Shown here in pieces: positions 35,167-42,517 of a stretch of 64,000 nucleotides of DNA. The notes below the pieces were generated by a model. It saw only the letters and a program-made list of their open reading frames with translations, had not been told where the DNA came from and ran no database searches. Both the position numbers and the translations under genes were made by a program. Source of the stretch: Calothrix sp. FI2-JRJ7 (GTDB taxonomy: Bacteria; Cyanobacteriota; Cyanobacteriia; Cyanobacteriales; Nostocaceae). Every line of letters starts with the position of its first letter. Position 1 is the stretch's first letter. The stretch is taken from contig JAHHGX010000065.1 in the NCBI GenBank assembly GCA_019359675.1, positions 372,001 to 436,000 of the forward strand, given 5' to 3'.

Positions 35167-36243
35167 ATGTTGTCGGCAAATTCAACTAATAATTTCAGTG
35201 ATATAAGATTATTAATACCAGAAACAATTTGGTTAGAGATAGAACATTTTGACCAAGCGCAAGCACTAGTAAATAAAGATATAGACTCGATTAAAAATTC
35301 AACTACCAATGAGTTACAGCAGTGGCAAGCGTATCTAAATGCATTAGCGCTGTTTGCTTTAAAAGCATGGGTAAACGAGCGTATTAAAGTCCCAACAATT
35401 TGTGAGACTAAAACTATTTCACAATATGGTATTATTAAAGTTGGAGAATTTCAAATTTGTCTTATTGCTACAGAACAAGTGCTTGATGAAGTTGTAAATA
35501 TACCTCAACAAGCATTAAATAATTCCGAACCAATACACTTTTATTCACTGCTAGAAGTCAACGAAGAAGAAGAACAACTAATAATTCGTGGATTTATCCG
35601 TCACGACCAGTTAGTTAATTACCTTAATACTTCATCTAATAGCTTATATAATAACTGCTACCAACTACCTTTAACTTTATTAGATGCCGAACCATCACAT
35701 TTATTATTCTACATTCGCTATGTTGAACCAAGTACAATTAACTCACAAATTGGCGCCTCTCAACAAAATGTCGTAAAAAATAACTTAAACACAGTAGAAA
35801 TAACTACTAAATTAAGTAATTGGCTGCAAAATATATTTGACGACACATGGCAATTAATTGATACAATGGTTAACCGCGAAGCTAGTTTAGCTTTTAGTAC
35901 TCGCAGCATTGAACAAAATATTTCCTCGTCAACGCGCGGAAAACTAATAGATTTAGGAATACAAATTGATAACCAAAAATTAGCGCTACTAGTCAGTATA
36001 ACAGAACAAGCAGAAGGTATAAATGTTTTAGTTCAATTACATCCCACTAATGGCGAACAAACTTTGGCGCCAAATATAACCTTAACCTTACTCTCTAAAG
36101 CCAAAAAAAATCTACAGCAAGTGCAATCTCGCGCTTCAGACAACTATATTCAACTTAGACCTTTTCGTGGCGAAGTCGGCAAAAAATTTAGCATCGAAGT
36201 TAAATTCAACGATGCTACTATTTGCGAAAACTTTGAATTATAA
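35167..36243 (+). CDS. DUF1822 family protein
   Basis: A 358-aa cyanobacteria-specific DUF1822 protein: N-terminal IRLLIPETIWLEIEHFDQAQ, LQQWQAYLNALALFALKAWVNERI, a central FQICLIATEQVLDEVVNIPQQAL and FYSLLEVNEEEEQLIIRGFIRHDQL, then the linker WLQNIFDDTWQLIDTMVNRE and a C-terminal beta-rich domain ending in a carrier-like sandwich (GIQIDNQKLALLVSITEQAEGINVLVQLHPT). ATG has AGGAG upstream. Family function is unknown; it recurs beside CHAT proteases and sigma-like proteins, suggesting a common pathway. Confidence 0.85.
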   Translation: MLSANSTNNFSDIRLLIPETIWLEIEHFDQAQALVNKDIDSIKNSTTNELQQWQAYLNALALFALKAWVNERIKVPTICETKTISQYGIIKVGEFQICLIATEQVLDEVVNIPQQALNNSEPIHFYSLLEVNEEEEQLIIRGFIRHDQLVNYLNTSSNSLYNNCYQLPLTLLDAEPSHLLFYIRYVEPSTINSQIGASQQNVVKNNLNTVEITTKLSNWLQNIFDDTWQLIDTMVNREASLAFSTRSIEQNISSSTRGKLIDLGIQIDNQKLALLVSITEQAEGINVLVQLHPTNGEQTLAPNITLTLLSKAKKNLQQVQSRASDNYIQLRPFRGEVGKKFSIEVKFNDATICENFEL

Positions 36244-36319
36244 AAGTATCCTCTCTTGTGGAGTAGGTTTTCTTGTGGGGTGGGCATCCTTGCCCGCCTT
36301 CGCCCTCACCCTCAGTATA

Positions 36320-36916
36320 TTACACAGTTTTCAATTCCATAGCATTAATACAAAAAGGAATATGAATACCTTGCTCTTTCGCGGATATTACTAACTTCTT
36401 AACTCTACCTTTAACATCTAATAAAGTTAAAGGAATGGCGCCAGCATCTAGTTGTTGACTGAGTGCAGAATGTTTAATTTTCTTAATACTAGTGTCTAAG
36501 CGGTCTAACGCTTCTATCGAGATCGAATAATCGGGGTCATTGACAACATCTGGCTGAATTCTCATGTTGACTCCATATACTGGTTGTTCAAACACGATTG
36601 TCATGGGTCCAGGATTACCATGACCTGTACATAAAAGCGCATCACCAATACAAAAGTCCAACGGTTCAGAGGATGTTTGGTCTATTCTTAACAAATGTCC
36701 TGCAGCAATACTTACTAAAACTTCACGACCTTGACGTGAATTGATTAAAAATGTTGTTGGCAAATAAGTTAAAGATTTACCAAGCACTTGCCAATCAATT
36801 ACATCATCAGTCTGAAAATCATCTCTATTTTCCTCTCCCTCTGCCTTAATTGAATTCGATGTCATATTATTTGCAGTAGTAAGATATTGGGTTTTAACGT
36901 CAGAACCGATAATCAT
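36320..36916 (-). CDS. Unrecognised 198-aa protein, probably beta-rich
   Basis: No signal peptide or membrane helix. Residues ~30-40 are acidic (DDFQTDDVIDW); the rest alternates short strands and turns (FLINSRQGREVLVSIAAGHLLRID, GDALLCTGHGNPGPMTIVFEQPVYGVNMRIQPDV, KGRVKKLVISAKEQGIHIPFCINAMEL), suggestive of a jelly-roll lectin- or carbohydrate-binding-like fold. It is convergent with the DUF1822 gene and divergent from the CHAT gene. Real coding is supported by length and clean composition; no family is assigned. Confidence 0.6.
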   Translation of the reverse strand: MIIGSDVKTQYLTTANNMTSNSIKAEGEENRDDFQTDDVIDWQVLGKSLTYLPTTFLINSRQGREVLVSIAAGHLLRIDQTSSEPLDFCIGDALLCTGHGNPGPMTIVFEQPVYGVNMRIQPDVVNDPDYSISIEALDRLDTSIKKIKHSALSQQLDAGAIPLTLLDVKGRVKKLVISAKEQGIHIPFCINAMELKTV

Positions 36917-37391
36917 AATTTTGACCGTCCCTTTTAATATTTACAGATTATTAAATGATAAGCAAGACTTTAATAGCTTCGTACTTGAAACCACACCAAC
37001 ATAATTATTTTCAAGTAGATAAATTTAGATGTCTGTATAGGTTATATGTAACGATTAGCAGACTTTGTGACTCATATTGCTTGGTATTGTTATTGGCATA
37101 ACACTTATTCAAGCGTCGATAAAGAAATTATTAATTGTATTGTTTGTTGTTTACTGCTCAATCCGTTGCTGTTATCTTCAACTGCGAAATTCCTCATTCC
37201 GGAAATGCATCTCAACATTTTTTCACGGTTTTATAAGTGATTTATTATACTGAATACTGAGAATTGAAGTAGATTGATGATTTTTGATTTAATAGTGGCT
37301 AAAGAAAAATGTCGTCTTACGAAAAAGAATATTTTTTACATGTAGGAAAGAGCATAATACTAGTTCACATGTAAAAAATAAGTGTATTCTC
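36917..37391. other. Divergent intergenic region upstream of the CHAT gene
   Basis: 475 AT-rich bases; the only notable structure is the long inverted repeat at 37330-37380 just before the CHAT start codon. Confidence 0.45.
37330..37380. promoter_or_regulatory. 14-bp inverted repeat immediately upstream of the CHAT gene
   Basis: TATTTTTTACATGT (37330-37343) and ACATGTAAAAAATA (37367-37380), 23 bases apart; the second arm ends 11 bases before the ATG. No Shine-Dalgarno sequence lies between. It could be an operator or an RNA hairpin that controls initiation. Confidence 0.5.
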
Positions 37392-38510
37392 ATGAGTAAG
37401 TCTGTTGTCATAAGTTTGGGACACGGTAACTTAAATCAGGGATTCCCAAGAGTCACAGTGCAGGTTTGGGAAACTAATAACCCCCATAGAGAACAGTTTA
37501 TTGGAAGCTTGCCACCCGCTCCACAGTTAGACCAGTTGTATAAAAGCTGGCGAATTATTTATCAAAGTTTATGTGACCGTAAGTTACTTCGGACACTAAG
37601 TACTGATGACTTGGATGATTATTTAGACATTGGTAACGGTGTTACGAATGTATCTCAACATAACTTTACTGAGTTGTGTGCCGGTTTGGAGGCAGGAATG
37701 GATACCTGGCTAAAATCTGAGGGGATACTTGGTTTAAGTCGCAAATTACGTTCAGCATTACATTTGAACGAAGAAATTAACGTAATAGTAGAAACTGATG
37801 ATGACTTGATGCGGCGCCTACCTTGGCATCGCTGCGATTTTTTTCGTGATTATTCTAAAGCTGAAATTGCAATATCACGACCTGAGTATATGCGTCACAA
37901 TGATTTAGATTTGCCACCAAAACGTAATGTAGTTCGCATTTTAGCGATTCTTGGTGATAGCGAAGGCATTGACTTAGGCACCGAAACCGAATTTTTACAA
38001 GGTTTGAACGAATGTGAAGTTGTATTCCTCCAAACTCCAACTCGTCAAGAGCTTAATGGTTCTTTATGGGATAATCTCGGTTGGGATATTATTTTCTTTG
38101 CTGGTCACAGTCGTACCGAAGGCGCCACTGGCAGACTATATATAAATAATAGTACTGATAACAGTATTACTATAGAAGAACTCTCTGAAGCACTCAAAGC
38201 TGCAATTGAGAAAGGTTTGAAATTAGCAATTTTTAATTCTTGTGATGGCCTTGGAATGGCACTTGCACTGGAAAAATTACATATTCCAACTGCTATTGTG
38301 ATGCGCGAACCTGTTCCTAACCGCGTTGCTCAGGTTTTTTTCCATAACTTTCTCACCGCGTTTGCTATATCGCATTTGCCTTTATATACATCATTCCAAA
38401 TGGCACGCAGGCAGTTACAAGGTTTAGAAAATGAATTCCCTGGCGCCTCGTGGTTGCCTATAATTTGCCAAAACCCTGCTGTGGAACCGCCTGTTTGGGC
38501 AAAAATATAA
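37392..38510 (+). CDS. CHAT-domain (caspase-like) protease
   Basis: A 372-aa protein with a C-terminal CHAT domain (about 170-360). The catalytic dyad is intact: His239 in IIFFAGHSRTEG and Cys284 in LAIFNSCDGLGMA. Further CHAT blocks are VRILAILGDSEGIDLGTE, PTAIVMREPVPNRVAQVFFHNFLTAF and a C-terminal ASWLPIICQNPAVEPP. The N-terminal ~160 residues (VISLGHGNLNQGFPRVTVQVWE) resemble the domain that precedes CHAT in many cyanobacterial proteins. Unlike the common CHAT-CHASE2 fusions it has no membrane sensor. Substrate unknown; the sigma-like/DUF1822 operon 1.1 kb upstream is a natural candidate partner. Confidence 0.85.
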   Translation: MSKSVVISLGHGNLNQGFPRVTVQVWETNNPHREQFIGSLPPAPQLDQLYKSWRIIYQSLCDRKLLRTLSTDDLDDYLDIGNGVTNVSQHNFTELCAGLEAGMDTWLKSEGILGLSRKLRSALHLNEEINVIVETDDDLMRRLPWHRCDFFRDYSKAEIAISRPEYMRHNDLDLPPKRNVVRILAILGDSEGIDLGTETEFLQGLNECEVVFLQTPTRQELNGSLWDNLGWDIIFFAGHSRTEGATGRLYINNSTDNSITIEELSEALKAAIEKGLKLAIFNSCDGLGMALALEKLHIPTAIVMREPVPNRVAQVFFHNFLTAFAISHLPLYTSFQMARRQLQGLENEFPGASWLPIICQNPAVEPPVWAKI

Positions 38511-38532
38511 AACAATACAATATATGTGATAT

Positions 38533-38594
38533 GGTGCGTCACGCTTTTAGATTACTTGCTTCGTTGTAAGATTGTTTATGGTCTGATCGCACCC
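38533..38594. repeat. Degenerate GGTGCGTCA...TGATCGCACC hairpin element
   Basis: Arms GGTGCGTCA and TGATCGCACC (one extra base) around ~45 bases. Third, decayed member of the family at 25544 and 48170; it lies between the CHAT and ankyrin genes. Confidence 0.5.
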
Positions 38595-38599
38595 TACAT

Positions 38600-39868
38600 A
38601 TGACTCAAAACGTTTTGCTGTTGGCCGTACAAAGTGGTGATATTAAAAAAGTACACACGTTATTGGACACTGGAGCGTCTGTTAATGTTTGTGATAATTA
38701 TACTGGTACAAGCGCATTAATGTATGCTGCTAATTATGGTTATGTTGAAGTAGTGCGTGCGCTGATTAAAGCAGGAGCAGATGTTAATTTACGACGACGA
38801 CAATATGGGTTAACGGCATTAATGTTAGCTGCGGCAGCAAACCAGGTTGATGTTGTTAAGTTACTTGTTGCTGCGAACTCAGATGTGAATGCTACAAACG
38901 AAGATGGTAGTACTGCTTTAATGGTGGCGACGAGTAAGGGTCATGTTGAAGTTGTTAAAATACTTCTTGATAACGGCGCCGACCCAAATATTATAGATAA
39001 TGACTCAGATACAGCGCTGCGGTTAGCGGTAAAGCTTGGTAATATTTCTATTCTTAAATTGTTATTGTCAGCAGGTGTAGATATAAATACTCAAGATTCT
39101 GATGGCGAAACTGCGCTGATGTTAGCAGCGGACTTGGGAAAAATTGATATTATTCAAACTTTGCTTAATGGGGAAGCGGAAGTAAAATTACAAAATCAAG
39201 ATGCAGGAACAGCACTTTCAGCAGCAGTGGCAGCGGGGAATAGTGCGATAGCATCTTTACTACTACAAGCAGGCGCTTCGGTCAATCATCAAGATAAAGA
39301 TGGTGAAACCGCGCTTCATATTGCTGCTTTGGAAGGATATGTTGATGTTGCTGAAGTTTTGCTAAATCGAGATGCTGATGTCAATATTAGAAACAAAATT
39401 GGTGATACTCCATTACTAGTAGCAGCATTACAAGGGCATAATCAAATTATCGAAGCTTTACTACGACGCGGCGCCGATGTTAATGTTAGTAACTTGAATG
39501 AAACTCCTTTAACACTGGCAGTAGCACAAGGACACACTGATATTGTTAAAACACTATTAGATTTTGGCGCCAACCCCAACACAGTGAACGCAGAAGGTAA
39601 AAGTGTTTTGCTCAAAGCATCAGAACGTAGTCATACCGACATCATTAAATATTTAACTTTATCAGGCGCCGATGTAAATTTCCAAGATGCAGCAGGTGCA
39701 ACCCCATTAATGTGGGCAGCATCACGGAACTCACTACCAGCATTACAAATATTACTACTAGCAGGCGCCGATGTCAGTTTAAAAAATAAAGGTGGATATA
39801 CAGCGCTTATGCTCGCAGAATATAATAATTACCCAGATATCATAAAAGTGCTGAGTGAGTCGTGCTAA
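38600..39868 (+). CDS. Ankyrin-repeat protein (about 12 repeats)
   Basis: 422 aa made entirely of ~33-residue ankyrin repeats (e.g. GSTALMVATSKGHVEVVKIL, GETALMLAADLGKIDIIQTL, GETALHIAALEGYVDVAEVL, GYTALMLAEYNNYPDIIKVL), with no signal peptide or other domain. Such proteins are binding scaffolds; the partner cannot be told. It is 90 bases downstream of the CHAT gene on the same strand, separated by a hairpin element. The stop codon lies in a heptanucleotide repeat tract. Confidence 0.92.
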   Translation: MTQNVLLLAVQSGDIKKVHTLLDTGASVNVCDNYTGTSALMYAANYGYVEVVRALIKAGADVNLRRRQYGLTALMLAAAANQVDVVKLLVAANSDVNATNEDGSTALMVATSKGHVEVVKILLDNGADPNIIDNDSDTALRLAVKLGNISILKLLLSAGVDINTQDSDGETALMLAADLGKIDIIQTLLNGEAEVKLQNQDAGTALSAAVAAGNSAIASLLLQAGASVNHQDKDGETALHIAALEGYVDVAEVLLNRDADVNIRNKIGDTPLLVAALQGHNQIIEALLRRGADVNVSNLNETPLTLAVAQGHTDIVKTLLDFGANPNTVNAEGKSVLLKASERSHTDIIKYLTLSGADVNFQDAAGATPLMWAASRNSLPALQILLLAGADVSLKNKGGYTALMLAEYNNYPDIIKVLSESC

Positions 39869-39952
39869 GTGCTAAGTTTTTATTCCTAACTCCTAACTCC
39901 GCTCCTCATAACTCTTCACTTCACTCAGCACTCAGCACTTTTAACTCAACAC
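39848..39952. repeat. Heptanucleotide repeat tract (STRR) at the ankyrin gene end
   Basis: Degenerate 7-bp units (GTGCTGA, GTGAGTC, GTGCTAA x2, then TTCCTAA, CTCCTAA, and CTCAGCA x2 in the opposite sense), forming a loose inverted arrangement. It encodes the last residues of the ankyrin protein (VLSESC). Confidence 0.65.
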
Positions 39953-40041
39953 TACTAGTTACTCCTACTGAACTCATAATTGAGTTAAAAATGTAATATT
40001 AATACTTAGGTGATCTAATTTATATAATCTAATATCTATAA

Positions 40042-40779
40042 ATGGTTTCTTTATCTAAACTTGTGAAAGAACGGCAATATCCTCAGCTTGCGGCACTATT
40101 GTTACTGATATTGTTACTTGTGTTTGCAGCAGTACCAGGATATTTGAGCGGAAAGTGGCAATGGAAACAACCCCCAGCAATTCCTACACTCAAAGAATTA
40201 AGACAAATACGCAGTCAAGGTTTAAATATACCAGGATGGCAAACTATCGAACAAAGCGAACACACCATTGGTGAACGCAAATGGTCGTTACAGACGATTC
40301 TTAAAGTTGGCGCCGACAATACCGATAATAAAAATAAAGTTATCTTGCTACTGTTGCCGCAAAATGGCCCAGCAGACCAACCCCAAGTTGAATGGTCAGA
40401 AGTAAATAGTTTTTGGCAATGGGATACTGCTCAAGAACGTGACGTTGAATTTACCGTTAAACCACCAGCAGGTTCAACTGTAAAAAACGATGTGTTAGTC
40501 AAAGCAAGATTCCTTCGGGGTTCAACAAAGCAGCAAACCTTTAGCGTCTTACAGTGGTATGCTTGGTCGGATGGTGGCAACCCATCACAATTAAAATGGT
40601 TTCTTGCCGACCAGTCAGCGCAATGGCATAAACATCGTGTAGCTTGGGTTGCCGTGAGTATTCAAATACCAATGGAACCTCTAGGACAAATAGATACGAC
40701 TTGGGAGCAAGCGAAATCAATAGGTCAAACCATACAAACTCGCTTAATGCAAGGTATCGTGTCAGCAGTTAAGAGTTAA
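40042..40779 (+). CDS. Cyanoexosortase B system-associated protein
   Basis: A 245-aa protein with one N-terminal membrane anchor (about 14-36, QLAALLLLILLLVFAAVPGYLSG) and an exported domain (IPTLKELRQIRSQGLNIPGWQTIEQSEHTIGERKWSLQTI; VEWSEVNSFWQWDTAQERDVEF; SVLQWYAWSDGGNPSQLKWFLADQ; AWVAVSIQIPMEPLG). The domain resembles EpsI-like partners of exosortases, and I recognise the cyanoexosortase B-associated family. Exosortases process PEP-CTERM proteins such as the one at 63085. The exosortase gene itself is not adjacent. Polysaccharide-export genes follow. Confidence 0.8.
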   Translation: MVSLSKLVKERQYPQLAALLLLILLLVFAAVPGYLSGKWQWKQPPAIPTLKELRQIRSQGLNIPGWQTIEQSEHTIGERKWSLQTILKVGADNTDNKNKVILLLLPQNGPADQPQVEWSEVNSFWQWDTAQERDVEFTVKPPAGSTVKNDVLVKARFLRGSTKQQTFSVLQWYAWSDGGNPSQLKWFLADQSAQWHKHRVAWVAVSIQIPMEPLGQIDTTWEQAKSIGQTIQTRLMQGIVSAVKS

Positions 40780-40793
40780 GAAACCGGGTTTCT
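40779..40793. repeat. AGAAACC-G-GGTTTCT palindrome
   Basis: Odd palindrome with 7-bp arms at the stop codon of the exosortase-associated gene; same core as the inverted repeat at 1216-1282. Confidence 0.5.
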
Positions 40794-41064
40794 ATCTCAA
40801 ATTGATAAAGATTTGGTATTGTGCATTTGACAATTTGGCTGTAATTTGTTCTTTATGCAGCCAAAGAGATTATTTTTTAAATTTCTTGATTTAAGATTAG
40901 CAATTAATTGTTACCAAGTATATAACCGTATTTGTGCTTCGCAATTTTACGTGTGAGGCTCTTTCGGGAACTTCTCAAATGAAACAACGGACACAATTTA
41001 CTAGGTTTGGAGAGTAGAATGGCATATCGGCGCCTTGTCTCTCTAAAGAAGCATCATAGTATCA

Positions 41065-42456
41065 ATGTTTATGTCTTTGATTTGGAAAATACGTGGGTAC
41101 CGCGCTTTATGTGTCGCTAGTCTCCAGGTGGTAGTTTATGCAGCAACAATTGCGAATGATGCAGCTTTTGCTCAAAACAACCCACAGACAGCACCATCAC
41201 CAATACAATTACCGACAACAGGAGAATCACCATTACAACCAGCTCCACCTCCATCGAGTGTTGAGTTTACACCATTAGATATTAATGATGGAAATTCACC
41301 ACAGTTTAGTCGATACTATTTAGGTCCTGGTGATGTAATCAACATCGCAGTTCAACGTCCTCCTGGCCCTTATGTTTTGGGACCGGGTGACGCTGTTTCT
41401 GTTTCGGTGCTGCGTTTTCCTGATTTAAGCTTTAGCGCACAAATCAATCCAGAAGGTAATATCGTCGTACCGCTATTAGGGACAGTACGGTTACAAAATT
41501 TGTCGCTCTCCCAAGCGCAAGAAAAAATCCGCGTCGGGTACAATCGCTTTGTTGTCAACCCAGAAGTGGTATTAGCGCTAGCTGCTGTGCGTCCTGAACA
41601 AACGTTTGCAGTTCAAGTTAATACTGAAGGTAATATCGCTGTACCACAGTTGGGAACTATTTCGGTACAAGGTTTGACATTAGAAGAAGCCCAAGAAAAA
41701 ATTCGCGTTGGATTGAGTAAAATATTAGTACAGCCTGTAGTTACTGTATCTATTTCTGCCCCACGACCAGTGCAAATTACTGTGAGTGGTGAAGTCTTCC
41801 GACCAGGTATTTACCCAGTTGGTTCATCTGTACCGCGTATAACAGACGCTGTATTAATCGCAGGTGGTTCAACAATGATGGCTGATTTGCGACAAGTTCA
41901 GGTACGAAGGCGCCTAGTTGATGGTACTGTTATTTCACAGAATATAAATTTATATGCATCAATACAGAACGGCGGTTCAGTACCAAATTTGCGCTTACAA
42001 GACGGTGACAGTATTGTAATACCTCGTCGCGAAGTAGGAACAGATGATGGTTATGACCGCAATTTGGTCGCACGTTCGTCTCTAGCAGTACCTCAAATTC
42101 GTATACGTGTATTAAACTATGCAGGTGGAGGCTTGGTGACACAAGCATTACCCAATGGCAGTAACTTTGTTGATGCCATATCAGGAATTAATCCAGATAA
42201 CGCGAATTTGAGTGATATTGCCCTAGTTAGGTTTGACCCCGAACGTGGAAAAGCAGTGACGCAACGACTTGATGGCAAAAGGGCACTTTCTGGGGATGTA
42301 ACGCAAAACGTGCCACTTCAAGACAATGATGTTATCGTGGTTGGTCGAAACTTACTTGGTAAAATTACGAACGTTTTGAGTACGATTACAAGACCATTTT
42401 TTGACATACAATCGTTTATTCGCTTTTTTGAAACCTTCGGTGGAAGAAGGTTTTAA
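41065..42456 (+). CDS. Polysaccharide export protein (Wza-like, SLBB domains) with duplicated Poly_export unit
   Basis: A 463-aa periplasmic/outer-membrane protein: signal peptide (ends near residue 37, ATIANDAAFAQ), Pro-rich linker, then GPGDVINIAVQRP followed by a second GPGDAVSVSVLRFPDLSF. The next unit is internally duplicated: PEGNIVVPLLGTVRLQNL + AQEKIRVGYNRFVVNPEV and TEGNIAVPQLGTISVQGL + AQEKIRVGLSKILVQPVV. SLBB-type domains follow (VSGEVFRPGIYPVGSSVPRI). It forms the exit channel for exopolysaccharide with the Wzc-like protein encoded 61 bases downstream. No lipobox Cys. Confidence 0.9.
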   Translation: MFMSLIWKIRGYRALCVASLQVVVYAATIANDAAFAQNNPQTAPSPIQLPTTGESPLQPAPPPSSVEFTPLDINDGNSPQFSRYYLGPGDVINIAVQRPPGPYVLGPGDAVSVSVLRFPDLSFSAQINPEGNIVVPLLGTVRLQNLSLSQAQEKIRVGYNRFVVNPEVVLALAAVRPEQTFAVQVNTEGNIAVPQLGTISVQGLTLEEAQEKIRVGLSKILVQPVVTVSISAPRPVQITVSGEVFRPGIYPVGSSVPRITDAVLIAGGSTMMADLRQVQVRRRLVDGTVISQNINLYASIQNGGSVPNLRLQDGDSIVIPRREVGTDDGYDRNLVARSSLAVPQIRIRVLNYAGGGLVTQALPNGSNFVDAISGINPDNANLSDIALVRFDPERGKAVTQRLDGKRALSGDVTQNVPLQDNDVIVVGRNLLGKITNVLSTITRPFFDIQSFIRFFETFGGRRF

Positions 42457-42517
42457 AACACTTAGTGGGTGAGACTCCCACTCAGACACTCAAACATCCC
42501 ACTATGCAGTTACGGCA

